Shown: positions 9,528 to 22,070 of the stretch, one piece after another
Numbering within the stretch: position 1 is the first letter of the stretch
How the letters are laid out: every line of letters starts with the position of its first letter
Assembly (NCBI GenBank): GCA_018894105.1
Contig: CM032131.1
Span: 3,808,501 to 3,872,500 of the forward strand
Length of the DNA: 64,000 nucleotides
Source: Jacaranda mimosifolia
Taxonomy: Eukaryota > Streptophyta > Magnoliopsida > Lamiales > Bignoniaceae
Direction of reading: 5' to 3'
Notes under the pieces: generated by a model
Databases searched by the model: none
Told to the model about the DNA's origin: nothing
Seen by the model: the letters and a program-made list of their open reading frames with translations, nothing else
Program-made: the position numbers and the translations under genes

Positions 9528-12500
9528 TGGTAGTTTGAACGAGAAAGCCAAATTCATCTGCTTTCTCACCAAACCCACAATGCATATACAATTGTAACAT
9601 TAGAATGAGAATTTTTGCATACCAAACCCACAAATAGGCACGGATACCTACTTAACGTACCAAATCCTATCATCATCAATTCTATCCACAAAACAAAAAC
9701 AATAAACCCTTGTTTAAGCAATTGGAAAATTAAATGGAAGTTTCATTTAAAAATAAATTAGAATTTTTTTTTTTAAAAAAAGAAAAATAAAGTTAACTAC
9801 TAGCTAGCCAAACTATGTTCATTAATATACTCTAAAAAATCTAGGTATCCGCTATGAGAACATGATTACAAAATTAATTTCGTAGCTACGACTACAAATT
9901 ATAAGTGCAAACCTTTCATAGCAAATGTAATTCTTTAAAATAACAAGTAATAAAAATACTAGCTATTATTCTATAACTATGTTCTTTGTAAGCGCAATAG
10001 AATAATATGTATTATTCATAAAAAAATTAATATATAAAAAAAATTATCAGTATAATAAGAAGTAACTATGAGAACATCTACTTTCGGCTTAACTATATTC
10101 AATTTTATAACTAATTAAAACTATACATTCTTAGCTTGAGTTATAATTTAGTTATACCTTAAATTTTTTGTACTAAACTAATATCAAGCCTACGAGGTGA
10201 TTCCAAATTCGGACAAGAAGGTTCATCAAGGATTACTAATTATTCTCCACTTTTTCCTTAGTTTCAAAATTATTTATTTTAACTATAAATTTTTCTTATT
10301 TAAATACGAATTCATCAAAGTTTAATAGCGTGATTTAATGTTTATTTCGATCTAGTAAGAAAAGTAATCTAAACTTTTAATTTCTTTAACCTTTAAGAAG
10401 ACTCCGATGATATTTTTTTTTTTCATAGCGGCTCCGCAAATAATTCTCCCTTTTTTAAGTTTTTGTGATTTTTTTGTCGGGATATTGATTATATTATGCA
10501 ACTTTGATGAGCTCCTAGTAATCAAAACTATTTTAGGGGATATAACATTTTAAAATTATGAAACTTTGAATTCAAATATTGTGAAATATATGGCTGCTAA
10601 GATAGTTATATATTAATTGATTATGTCATATTTAGATGTTAAAGAAGTAAGATTAATTACTGTTTATTAATTAATTAATTGAATAATATCACTTTCAGTC
10701 TTTAAATTTGAATGATCTTAAAAATCCGTGACTATAAAATAGATGATCATGACATACAATGGTTAACAAACCTTTTTATGAGTGCGTGGTGGCCCAATTG
10801 TTAGCATTTCTTCTTAAACAATTTAAAGCAATTGCCGATGCTTTAACCAAAAGTTTGGTTAATATTTATATTGAATATTTTCACTAAGATTCGAAAAATT
10901 AGATAATTTTATCGAATAAAAAAAATTATTACTTCATGATTCACGAGTTCAAATAATAGTTAGATCATAATTGACTTTTAGATTATAATTACATAATATA
11001 TATTATTTAACATGAAAAAATAAAATATAAAAGTCAAAACTATTAATATAATTATACAAGAACAAGATACAAATTGAAATTCATCATTCAAATTAAATAT
11101 AAAATATATTGAGCTAGCCTAAATTATATTATTCAAGTTTATAAGTTACAGCTTAACAACTTCAATTTTGGAGGCTTTTGTTTGGATATTTTGACATATA
11201 AGTTTTGTAGCTTATGCCTCGTCCCATATAGAAAGTTTGAACTTTAGGCAGAAATGAAAAAAAAATTAATTATTATATAAATTAAAAAGAAAAATATAAT
11301 AAAATAAATTTGCCTGGTTCGGATACATCATGGATAGTTCAAGCAATTTAACTTCGATTTCAAAAGATATTCTCAAAATATGACGGTTTTTATTAATTAT
11401 TATTTTTTTATTTAAAATTGAGACGAATAATAAAATGGCCGATGGTTCCATCAGTTGGACCACTTGATTTTTTTTTAACTGTTCAATAATTAATTTTCAC
11501 ATTAAAACAATTGATATAACTTATATTGAGTATATCGACATAAAATTTGAAAATTATGATATATGGTACATCAGCAATATACTTATTTTTATATTGACGT
11601 TCTTAATTTTTTAACGCTCTAATCTTTTTCACAACTAATTCGTGTTTTAGAAACTAACTCCTATAATTTTCAATATCCACCACCACCGCCCCCCTGCCCC
11701 CCCGTTTTTTTTTTTTTGTTTCTATCACACTCCTATAAATACATGTCGGCCACAACCACCATCATTGCCACCATTAATATGATGGTTGCCGCTACCTCTA
11801 CGATCGCTACCATTTCTAATCAACCTTTGTGCTGAGCCGTATACCATATAACCATAATTGTATCTAGAGTACATCTCTGCGTTAATTTGAACTAGCGATT
11901 TTCGCGTACTGTATATGTATGTGTTAAAATTATTCTATTATAAAACAAATAAAAATACTTATTTATTTGATTCAAAAAAATACTTATCTATTTTTTATAT
12001 AATATTAATATTTTTTTATAAATTTGATATATTTATTTAAATTTTTTTATATAATTAAAAATAAAAGTTAAAAAGAATATGATAATATATATAATGGGAT
12101 TATAGAGTTGGTGGATTGTAAATAATAATTATAGCATAAATTATAATTAACTTTCTAAATATCAAAATATGGGAAATTATTTAAAATCCACAAATTTGAA
12201 AAAAAAAAAAAAATGGAAGACAACACGCAATCTAAAGTTACAAGGAAAGATGCAAATTAGTTTAACTTGAGACAAAAAATCGCCATCAATAATACATATA
12301 ATTATATAAATAAAATAAAATAATTGTTCAGAGAGGTTGAAAAGCTATTAAAGTTGGCGTGATGTTATTATCTTCTTTCATTTTCATTATTTATATACCC
12401 TTCCTTTTTCATTTCTTGTCGCTATGTTTTAGTATTTTACAAAAATAAATTGTAATTATCCACTTATTGAAATGTAATAGGACTTAAAACATTACCAAAG

Positions 12501-12703
12501 AAATAAAAAGGTGGCCCGCCTAGACACAAGTTGAAGAAAACTACAATTTAAATTCTAAACAGTGACTATCCCTTTGAACAGGTAACAACAAAACCTTCGA
12601 AATCGTCCCGGTCCTCGATAGAGACTGCGTGCTAATCACAGAATACATATCATAGGAACATTATTGGATACCACGAATTAGTTAAGCACGGCGGAGACGA
12701 CAT
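9528..12703. other. intergenic, 3' flank of laccase; no gene seen
   Basis: About 3.2 kb of AT-rich sequence with many homopolymer runs (C-run and T-run near 11690-11717). The only frames are short chance ones. Laccase transcript termination must lie in the right-hand end of this stretch, but I could not identify a clear polyadenylation signal. Confidence 0.4.
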
Positions 12704-15700
12704 TCAGCACGGCGGCATGTCCGGAGGTGGAGGCAGCATTTTAGCGGCGGGGCCTTTGCCATCTTTAACAATGAAGGCCATCAACATTCCCCAAGTGTAA
12801 TGACGTTCTAAATGACAGTGTAACAACCAAACTCCTGCAAAAATATTATCCGTACGTCTTTTCTCTTAATAATTTAGAGAGTATTGATAAATTTATTTAA
12901 AATTTTTATAAACTCTTTTATTTTATGAGATGTTTTTAGAGCCTTAAAGATGGTAGAGTTTATATCATAGATAAGCTTTTAAATTGTTTGTATAAAATGA
13001 AATTTTAGAGTTTATAAGATATCATCAATAAGAATATAGTAATTAATATTCAAAGTTAAAGAAATTATTAATATCTTAAAAATAAATTAAGAATTTCTTA
13101 TTTTTTTATAAAAAAAATTATATGGCCATAATATTTTATTTTAAAAACTTATAGTTTTTTATTTTATTTTATTAATTAATATTTTATAATATTTATTTTA
13201 TAAACTTTCAAATATGTCGATAGATTTCAGTTCCGATATTCTCCAAATAAGACAAGAATTTACCTGGATTCTTGGCCTTGAACCTAATTGCTGTCCATCC
13301 ATTTTGTGGAACTGTGATTGTGTTCTGTAAAGGAGGGTCCACAAGATTATAATTTAAAGGGTCCCTATCCTGGTCAAAATTTCCAAATCCTGATCCAACC
13401 ACATAAAAGCTATAACCATGTAAGTGCATAGGATGATCTATCCCAGCAACTATATTTGTGCCCTGGAAAACAAGCTCCACCGTTGAATTATACTCAAGCA
13501 CTTTCACTTCCGTGGCATTCACTGGAACCCATAGGGTTCTGGGAATTATATTTGCGGTGTAATTAAAAATTTGAGGTGGATCACTAGGAAAATTTTTCTC
13601 ATAAACCCCTCTAATGTTGTAATAATAAGCCTGAAGAATGTCGATTCTAGGAAAATCAAGTGATACATTGTTCAGACTTGCTAAAAATCGCTCATTAAAA
13701 GGGCCGGCACATGAGTTGTTAACACATGGGCTTAAATTGAGTGAAATAGTGAACAAAAACTTGTTGGACATATTCAGAGGAACCTCAATGGGATAATCTT
13801 TGTTAGCTAAACTTCGGAGTTGGCTGGTGAAATTGGTGGAGGCAAGAGTGTCGTTGAACAGGGGAAGAGATGGTAGCAATGGGGATGATGGTGGGGTGTA
13901 ATTTCCATTGTATTCTACAATGGCTGTGGTAGTTGTATTATCGTAAGGGCCTGCGCTGGCATATGCGGCGGCAGCCATGTAATAGTGGCTGGGTGGCTGG
14001 TTAGCGTCCAACAACATGTCGATGGTTTGTCCAGGGCCTATTGTGATGTAGTCACTCTTCAATGGCTTTGTGTAGCTGCCGTCAGTCCCAACTACAGTTA
14101 GGCTGTGGTTCGCTATTTTGAAGAACAAAATGGTGTCCATGGCTGCATTCACCATTCGGAGTAAATAGGTTTTGCCGTGGTCCACAACCATCTTGAATGT
14201 ACCTGCATTTTTTAGAAAATAGGAAAATTTTAAAATTGATCGGTACAGATTTATGCGGTCGGTCTCAATAATAATATTAATAATAAAAAAAACTCTATAT
14301 TAATTTAAAAAAATTAATATACTCAGATATATTTAACTTGAAATATAAAATGAAATATTAAATTAAGCTAATTGATTCGAACAAATATAAAAAATAAAAA
14401 AACTAACCTTGTCTTGAACAAGGATACATATCACCAGGCTGACCATTTATAAGGAAAGCATCAGAATTATTTGGGTCTCCTCCATTCTGCTCAAATTCAT
14501 TTAAAACTGCTTGTATTTCACTCTTCCACCACTCCCCTGTAAAATCATGTGTAAAATTCCTATTGTTAATCTTTATCTTATCGTCGCTCTATGTTTGGAT
14601 TTTGAATTTTATTAAAGAAAATGATAATAAAAATCTTTTATATATCTGACTATTTTTTTTCTTACTAAATTTTTTAATACAAAAATAGCATTATTAATGT
14701 TTTAGTGACACCAACCTAGACATTCAATTCTAGAGAGACAAAGTATCAATAGAATATGTGTATTCTTGAAATTGGTGAAGTGATCAACAATTAAAGGTCA
14801 TTCAATGTATGTTTGTACCTAATATGATGGGAATTTCTGCATGAGGTATAGGGAAAGGATAGTCATTTTTCTTCTTTGGGTACACAACAATTGCACCATG
14901 CACAGTGGCTCGTGACCAATCGCTGTGTGCGTGCCACCATAAAGTCCCAATCTCTTCCGAAAGCACGACCTTTTGATTAAATCTTGACCCGGGCCTTATT
15001 GGGCACTGAGTTATCCATTCGGGCCCGTCGGACCAGGGATATCTTGGCATTTTAACCCCATGCCTACAAAGACAGAAAAAATAAAAAAAAATGTTAGCAA
15101 TATACTATGCATTAGTAAATCAAATGATACTATCTATAAACAACTGTATATCTATATATAATACCAGTGGATGGTTATATTTTCCCTTGCTCTGTTAATA
15201 ACATCAATGAAAAATGTATCTCCTTGAGTGGCATATATAGTTGGGCCAGGAAACTGTCCATTAACTGTCAGTATGCTCTTGCTGCTGCACAGCCTTGTGT
15301 ATGGAGTATCCAACAGCTACAAAATCAAAGTTTTTCTTTCAATTATCAATTTTGTGACTCATAATGAAACATAGTCCCCATTGGCATTACATTTGGAACA
15401 TTACAGTACCATTTGTGGGACAGGATATTAGATTTTTCCAATCAGCAATAATTAGTTAATTCTTAGCTAACAAGGATTACTTTAAAAAGCATACAATATA
15501 TCTTACGTCGAAAACACTTATATCAAATTAGACACTATGTCTCTGCAAAAATTATCGCTCCATTTTTTATTGAGATGTTCCAAAATAAAACTGATCTATT
15601 TCATGAATAAAAGATTATTTCACAAATATAATTAAAATAATTATTTAATACTACTAGTTCTCTACTATTACTTTTAAAGAACTTTAAAAATATACAATTT

Positions 15701-16055
15701 TTGGCTTTCATATAAAATTTAGTTATTCCTATATTTTTAAACAAATTAAGCGCATATATATGCATATGCATATAAATGGTAGATTTATGGTTGATTTGAG
15801 CGGAGCCATTAATCTAGCTCCAACTCACGTAGGTTTGAAAATGAAAGCCCCAACATGCCCCATAGTTCATTTACTATAAACCAAATGCACAAAAATGTGT
15901 GAAAGTTCACAAAAGGAAACTATAAAATATAGTGCATATATATACATAGTTCAAATGGTACTTACAACAAATTTGTGGCTATGAGTTTTTGCATGCATTG
16001 GTGAAAGACTACCAAAGAGAAGAAAACCTATGAAATGAAGGATGAAAACCTTCAT
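12704..16055 (-). CDS. laccase, multicopper oxidase, 6 exons, LAC14-like
   Basis: Secreted blue copper oxidase that oxidises phenolics such as monolignols or flavonoids and reduces O2 to water. Exons on the minus strand: 16055-15966, 15316-15165, 15063-14819, 14536-14408, 14202-13264 and 12834-12704. They sum to 1686 bases, 561 residues plus TGA, and all five introns are GT-AG with phases that join in frame. The N-terminus ([19 protein letters not shown]) is a signal peptide, so the enzyme should act in the cell wall or apoplast. Copper ligands are all present: HWH 80-82, HAH 125-127, HPMHLH 462-467 and HCHLERH 524-530. The axial position, ten after Cys525, is Met535. Many N-x-S/T sites are visible. 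Length and six-exon layout are normal for plant laccases. The motifs PRYPWSDGP and [13 protein letters not shown] suggest the LAC14/15 side of the family; that placement is from memory. Substrate unknown. Confidence 0.95.
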
Positions 16056-16143
16056 ATCTGCACATAACCACATTTGTATCACACAAATCAAAACAAGTAA
16101 ATTTGCAAAGCTACTTATAGCATTTATTTAACTAATATTTCAA

Positions 16144-16153
16144 GTATATATAG
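16144..16153 (-). promoter_or_regulatory. TATA box of the laccase gene
   Basis: CTATATATAC on the minus strand lies about 90 bp upstream of the laccase ATG, a normal distance for a plant core promoter with a short leader. There is no competing TATA-like site closer to the ATG. Confidence 0.5.
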
Positions 16154-16199
16154 AAGTTAAGTAGAGGAAGCAAAACAAACATTTTCGACCACCAAACAA

Positions 16200-17471
16200 A
16201 GGGAAAAAATGGCCTTCATTTTGAACAAGTTAATGATTTTACGGCTCCTTTTCTTAAGGTGCTGATATTTGACCAACCTATCTGTGGAGGAATTAGCTAA
16301 TAAGTAGGGTTTCTCCAATTATTCAACTATTATTTCAATTATTAGTATGATGTGATTAGAAAAGAGATTAGGACAAAGAAATGAGTAAGAAAGTAATCAT
16401 TTCATTTACATCTTTTATATTAATTATGCGCAAATTTGTTGTCATCATATATAAAAGCTAAACTTTGGGGGCAAACTCCAGCCATGGCCGCCGGCATATC
16501 GGAGTGAAAGATTTTATCATTATGAATAGACACATTAATGGCCACAAGACACCATTAGTATAAAAAATTAATTAGTAATAAAATATTAAGTAAAAAATTA
16601 AAAAATAAAATTAATTATATATATTAGGTGATAAAATAATTTTATTTTGTCACCTTAATAATTTTTACAAATTTAATAGTAACTAGAATATGTAGTGTTT
16701 AATAATGGTACTCTATTAATGACAAAAAATTTTATATCACAAATTATACATACAATTTTTTTCGTCGTCAGTTGTCACAAATTATCAATGATGACAATTT
16801 AAAACATCAGTTCTCATCACTGTTAAATTATATTATGATAAAATAAAAATTAGTTTCATCTAAAAAATATTGTTATTACTAAAAAAAGTTACAATATATG
16901 TCATTAGTGATAATCCTACATTATTCACTTATTTTTTTGGTTACTACGATACTATATATCTTTGTAGGGAGAGGAGAATAATTTATAAATCGATTCAATA
17001 TGCTCAATTCAGTTAATATGGGGTAAAATTTGGTATACACACACACACACATATATATATATATATTTGATTTACGAAAAACATTTTTAGTTGTATTCAA
17101 TAATCACGTGGTAAGAATAGTTGTAGTGTTTGTAACTAGTCGTTTCATTTGAAATACTATTAAATTGATCACATATATATACTACAAATCAATTTAGTCT
17201 ATAAATGATTTGAGTATGACCAAATCGGATTTGAATTAGAATTTCTCATGATTTAATTAGCAAATTATAGGAAATGTTTGGTTATGTTTTGAGGGTGATT
17301 ATGATATATATATTGGAGAAATGAATTTTCGGAGTGAGATTGGAAAATGTGAAAGTGGTATTGGAGAGTGTGATGAATGTTTGTTTATATTTTAGAAATA
17401 GGTATTATATATTTTAGAGAGTTTAGTATGTTTGTTTATATTTTGGGAGGAAATATTTTTTACTGTAGCTA
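16200..17471. other. laccase upstream region; no gene seen
   Basis: AT-rich, with no coding frame. Contains a compound microsatellite (CA)n(TA)n at about 17037-17067. The piece 16600-16930 contains repeated GTGATAAAAT and GTCATTAGTGATAA-type words and could be a decayed MITE, but no ends were found. A Ty3/gypsy LTR begins at 17472, about 1.4 kb upstream of the laccase start. Confidence 0.4.
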
Positions 17472-18172
17472 TGTAAACATATTAATTTTTGACACACATA
17501 AAATAATAAGCTATATATTAATTTAAATTTTTTATTTATTTTTTGGATTTATTAAATTTCCAAAAGATAAATAGTTCATTTTAGTTCATACTCTAGTATT
17601 TATTTTATGCTCAAATCAAATATTGACAAGTGTCAAAGATGAAGTGTCTATTTCTCTGGACCAATTAAATCAAAGATATTTGATATTATCTCTTGATGCT
17701 TGATATTATTTTATCAAAGCAATAACCATCAAAGAAGTTCAAGTCAATCTGGAAGTTTCCCATCAAGCATCTATATAAAGGGAATGATCAAAGCTCATTC
17801 CACACACAACACAAATCCTAACAAGTGAGAGAAACTTTGAAGGAGCCTATCAATTCTCTTAATCAAATTTAAGGAGATCCACGATGTTCAAGGCGCTTTT
17901 CGCGGAGCTCATTATACTTTGGCATTTAATTAAAAATTAAGGTGTGAAGCCCTTGAATTGATGTTATTTCAAATTACATTCAAGGAGATCCATAACATTC
18001 AAGGCATTCATCTCAGAGCTCATCAAATTTCAAGATCATCTTTGGAAGGAAGAATCAGAGGATTAGATTAGAGATTAAATCCACAATTGATAAATTTCAA
18101 TTTCATTTTATTTATATAGGTTTTTCTTGTCTTGTAAATTTATTGTTGCAGACAAAAAAATTTGTACTTACA
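17472..18172 (+). mobile_element. Ty3/gypsy 5' LTR of gag-only element
   Basis: The LTR starts TGTAAACATATTA and matches the start of the second copy at 20580 (TGTAAATATATTA). Both continue with ACA(C/T)A...TAAAATAATA, AATTTATTAAATT, AAAGATATTTGATATTAT. It ends ...CTTACA just before a primer-binding-site-like TTTGGCATGCCCAGTGAG at about 18175-18193. Confidence 0.75.
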
Positions 18173-18238
18173 AATTTTGGCATGCCCAGTGAGATGATCT
18201 CTACCTCTCATCTCTTTCCATCAAGATTGAAGTATCAA

Positions 18239-19444
18239 ATGGCTGTCAACAAGATTGTTGCATCAAAAATTACTCCCTCAAATTCTTCAAGTGCTGAAGC
18301 AAAAAGTGTTGGCATCGTCACAAGAAGTATATCAAAGTTGCAATCATCTTCAGAGGTAACTTCTTCGTTTGCAGTGGAAAAGGTGTTGCTGCATTTTATT
18401 AATATAAATGAAGATGGTGGAGACTTAGAGGAAGAATCTGCAACATCCATTCCCCACTAAACATCAAATTCCTCGAGCATGGTGATGGTGATGGTGACAA
18501 GTGCTACAACCTTGGAACAAATTGCAAATTTGATGAAAGCTATTGAAGGACTCATGAAGCATATCCAAGAGCGAGACTTTCAAATCTCCAAATTGATGAG
18601 TAAAGTTGACAATCTTGATGCCAACTGTATGATGGGGAAATAAATTAAGGTTCATGATGAAAGAAAAATATCTACAAGGAGACAACTAGCCAAAAATGAA
18701 GAAACTACAACAAAAGAATTAAAAGTTCCACAAATAGATTAATTTCCATCAGCCCATTGAAGAAGTTTATCATGGGAACTATCAAAGATACGCTTGAGGG
18801 AAGTTCTAAATCTTTTATGACTTACTCTGAGCTTTATACTCAAAGGATTGATAATTTGAAAATGCAAATGGATAACAACTTCCAACTCAGCAATTTGATG
18901 GCAAGGGCAACCCAAAGTAGGATGTGACTCAGTTCATTGAGACTTGTAATAAGGCTGGGACATATGAAGATCATTTGGTCAAGTAGTTTGTTTGATCATT
19001 AAATGATAATGCTTTTGATTGATATACTAACTTGGACGCCAGCTCCATCGATAGTTGGGGGCAGTAAGAACAAGAGTTTCTTAATCGCTTATATATCACT
19101 CGAAGAATAGTCAATATGATTGAACTCACCAACTCTCATTAATGGAAAGAAGAGCCAGTCATTGAATACATCAATCGTTGGAGAAATTTAAGTCTTAACT
19201 ATAAACATCAACTGTTGGGGGCTTCAACTATTAAGATGTGTATCCTAGGAACGTATTGAATTTTTTTCTACATACTTCAAAAATAAAAACAAAAACTTCT
19301 GAAGATTTGGCAAATCGTGCATATAATATTGAAATGAACTTGAATTTTGATGAACATGAAAACTCAAGTGATGATGATGAGGAAGATATTGGGGGTAGTT
19401 ATCTTTCATCTCCAAATTCTAAGTGCTCATTGATAAGAGCTTAA
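18239..19444 (+). pseudogene. Ty3/gypsy gag, interrupted
   Basis: Reading from ATG at 18239 the product starts MAVNKIVASK and, across several stops and frame changes, keeps the landmarks of a plant gypsy gag: a coiled helix (ATTLEQIANLMKAIEGLM), then DHLVK, NAFD.YTNLD, EEPVIEYINRWR and a late acidic stretch (DEHENSSDDDEEDIGG). In-frame stops fall at the end of the first 73 codons and repeatedly in the NAFD...WGQ region, so no full gag can be made. No protease, reverse transcriptase or integrase follows before the 3' LTR. The element is therefore gag-only, as in non-autonomous TR-GAG elements that borrow enzymes from full-length relatives. Lineage is uncertain; the 3' array recalls Tat/Ogre elements. 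Confidence 0.75.
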
Positions 19445-20300
19445 ACTGTCAATAATGCTCCTAGATAAAAGCATAAACTATATGAAATTCTCATATCTTT
19501 AAACCTCCAAATCCAAAACTCAAGTCTCCAAGTCTTCAAATACAAACTTAAGTTTCCAAGTTTCTAAATCTACAACTGAGGTTTCCAAATCTTCAAGTCA
19601 AGGCTTCAAGGCTCCAAATCTCCAACCCAAGACTCAAAATTTTCAATCCTTCAAATCAAAGATTCAAATCTCCCAGTCTTTAAGTCCAAAGTTCAAGTCT
19701 CCAAATTCTAAGTGTTCCTAATTAAGATCTTAAATTGTCAATGAGACTCCGAGATACAAGCATAAATTATCTAATATTCAAAGTCTCCCCATGTGCTTCT
19801 TGGTAAGAGTTTAAACTGTTTATAAGACTCCTAGATAAGAGTATAAACTATCTAAATATTTAAAATCTCTCCATATGCTCCTTAATAAGAGCTTAAACTG
19901 TTAATAAGGCTTCTAGATAGGAGCATCAACTATCTAAAAATTCAAATTCTTTGCATGTGCTCCTTGATACGAGCCTAAACTATCAATAATGTTCTTAGAC
20001 ACAAGCATAAACCATATGAAATTCTCAAGTTAATCCCCATATGCTCCTTGATAAGAGCTTAAATTGTCAATAATGCTCCTAAATATGAGCATAAACTATC
20101 TAAAATCTTTAAGTAAAGCCTCCCAATGTACTCTTTGGTAAGAGAGTAAACTGTCTATTAAGTCAAACTCAAGTGGACTCCTTCACATGAGTATAAAATA
20201 TTTATTCAAGTTAAATATGCTCCTTGACGCATGAGCCTAAACTGTATGTTATTCTTGGCTGGCATGAATATAAACTATGTACGAGACTCCCCTTAAAAGG
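19424..20300 (+). repeat. tandem array, ~82-bp dimer of ~41-bp half-units
   Basis: The word TGCTCCTTGATAAGAGC and variants recurs at about 19424, 19713, 19794, 19876, 19958, 20042, 20128 and 20218 (81-90 bp apart after the first gap). Halfway through each unit a related word appears (GCTCCTAGATAAGAGCATAA), each followed by AAACTRTC, so the unit is a dimer. A separate CAAGTCTCCAA-type low-complexity block sits at 19500-19710, inside the first gap. The array lies between gag and the 3' polypurine tract of the host element. Confidence 0.85.
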
Positions 20301-20579
20301 ATGTTTACTTTGAACTATATTGTGATTTGGGTACGCAGGCAGATGGGAGAACTTTATTATAAAAATCTTCACGTATTGGTAATTCATACAGTTTATGAAG
20401 ATCCCACAAAGAGATTATAGCTCTTGATGGCAGTATAGTTCGAGGACTGCTTGGAGGATGTTCTTGCAATAGATGTATGTGAAAACATAAAAGCAAAAAA
20501 AAATTCTCAAATACTTCAAGTATTGCCTCTTTCGTGGATGATTGACACATATTTCGTCAAGCCTTGAAGTGGGGGCATT
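20301..20579 (+). mobile_element. gypsy 3' untranslated end with polypurine tract
   Basis: Non-coding tail of the gag-only element. It ends in GAAGTGGGGGCATT, a typical polypurine tract directly before the LTR start TGTAAA. Confidence 0.6.
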
Positions 20580-20866
20580 TGTAAATATATTACTTTTGGC
20601 CAATCGAGAAGTGACATATGTAAAATAATATGCTAGATATTAACTTAAAGTTTTATATATTTTTTTTGAATTTATTAAATTTAATTCCCAAATATAAATA
20701 GTTAATTTTAGTTAATGCTCTAGTTTTTTTTTTATGATCAAATTAAATATTAACAAGTGCCAAAGATGAAATGTTTATATCTATGGACCAATCAAATCAA
20801 AGATATTTGATATTATTTCTTGATACTTGATATTATCTCTTAATACTTGATATTATCTTATCTTTT
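20580..20866 (+). mobile_element. truncated 3' LTR of the gag-only gypsy element
   Basis: Collinear with 17472 to about 17720 of the 5' LTR, then cut off at about 20866, where a pol fragment of another gypsy element begins. About 450 bp of LTR is missing. The cut end means that no target duplication can be read. Confidence 0.7.
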
Positions 20867-22070
20867 ATGTGCAGAAGTGTTTAACGTGCCAGCAAGTGAA
20901 AGTAGAGTATCAGCGATCGTTAGGGTTGGTACAACCACTTTTGATCCCCGATTGGAAATAGGAGCAGGTTATTATGGACGTTGTAACAGGTCTACCGACA
21001 GCTCGAGGAGGATATCACAACATTTGGGTAATAGTAGATCGATTAACCAAGTCTGTTCATTTTCTACCAGTCGGAACACAATATAGGGTTGAAAAATTAG
21101 CAGAATTATATATTAGAGAAATAGTTAGATTACACAAAATTCCAACCAGTGTTGTGTCAAACTGAGATCTAAAGTTCACCTCGAGACTTTGGAAAGTCCA
21201 CAGGGACATGTAGGCATGAGGTTATGATTCAACTGCTCACCTACAGTCTGAAGGTCAGTCAGAAAGGACAATTTGGATACTGGAACATATGTTGCAGGCT
21301 TGTATTCTGGAGTTCGGTGGGACTTGGGATAGACACTTCCACTGATAGAGTTTGCTTACAATAATAGCTATCAGTCTACCATCTAGATGGCCCCGTATAA
21401 AGCATTGTATGGTTGGAAATGTCAATCTCCATTACATTGGGATCTTGAAGAACACTGAAGCAGTGTTGCTAAGACCTTGGGAATTTTAAAGCCAGAATTA
21501 ATTCAGGAAACCATAGAGAAATTTCAAATGATTAAACCAAAAATGAAAGTAGCCCAGGATCGGCAGAAAAGTTATGTAGATAAAAAGAGCAAAGATTTGG
21601 AATTTGAAATCGGCGATCAAGTATTTCTTAAGGTATCCCCCAGAAAGGGGATCCGAAGAATTGGAAAAAGTGGGAAACTCAGTCCGAGGTATATTAGTCC
21701 TTATGAATACTCTGTGAAAGAGTTAGACCAGTGGCCTATCGGATAGCATTACCCCAAGGCTCAACAAGAATAAATGACGTTTTTCATATATCACAACTTA
21801 GGAAGTATTATCTTGATCCCTCCCACATCATTTCTCATGAAAGCATAATGTTGGAAAGTGACCTGACATATGATGAGCAATAGATTCGTATCCTAGATAA
21901 AAAAATTTGAGAGCTTAGGAATAGGAGGATTCTTCAAGTAAAAGTGCTATGGCGCAACCATAACATAGGAGAGGCGACTTGGGAATGAGAAGATCTCATA
22001 CGTCAATAGTATCCCGAACTCTTCCAATGGTCAGGTAAGAATCTGGGGACCAGATTCTTTTAAGAGAGGG
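20867..22070 (+). pseudogene. Ty3/gypsy (chromovirus-like) pol 3' end, integrase
   Basis: Begins inside the integrase zinc finger (CLTCQQVKVEYQR). The integrase core follows: MDVVTGLPTARGGYHNIWVIVDRLTKSVHFLP, here given only as landmarks MDVVTGLP, IWVIVDRLTK and LHKIPTSVVSN. The second catalytic Asp region (normally SDRG) is broken by a stop. Then come LQSEGQSERTI, the GDQVFLKVSPRKG-type C-terminal domain (21620-21650) and a chromodomain-like tail near 21930. Many stops and frame changes. The order and wording match plant chromoviruses of the Tekay/Del type. Confidence 0.8.

Noticed and set aside
10783..10960. A box-like GTGGTGGCCCAATTGTTAGC and a later B box-like CGAGTTCAAATAA
   Set aside because: About 140 bp apart, too far for a tRNA or a normal SINE promoter.
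20305..20603. Two overlapping minus-strand frames
   Set aside because: They are antisense to the 3' end of the gag-only gypsy element.
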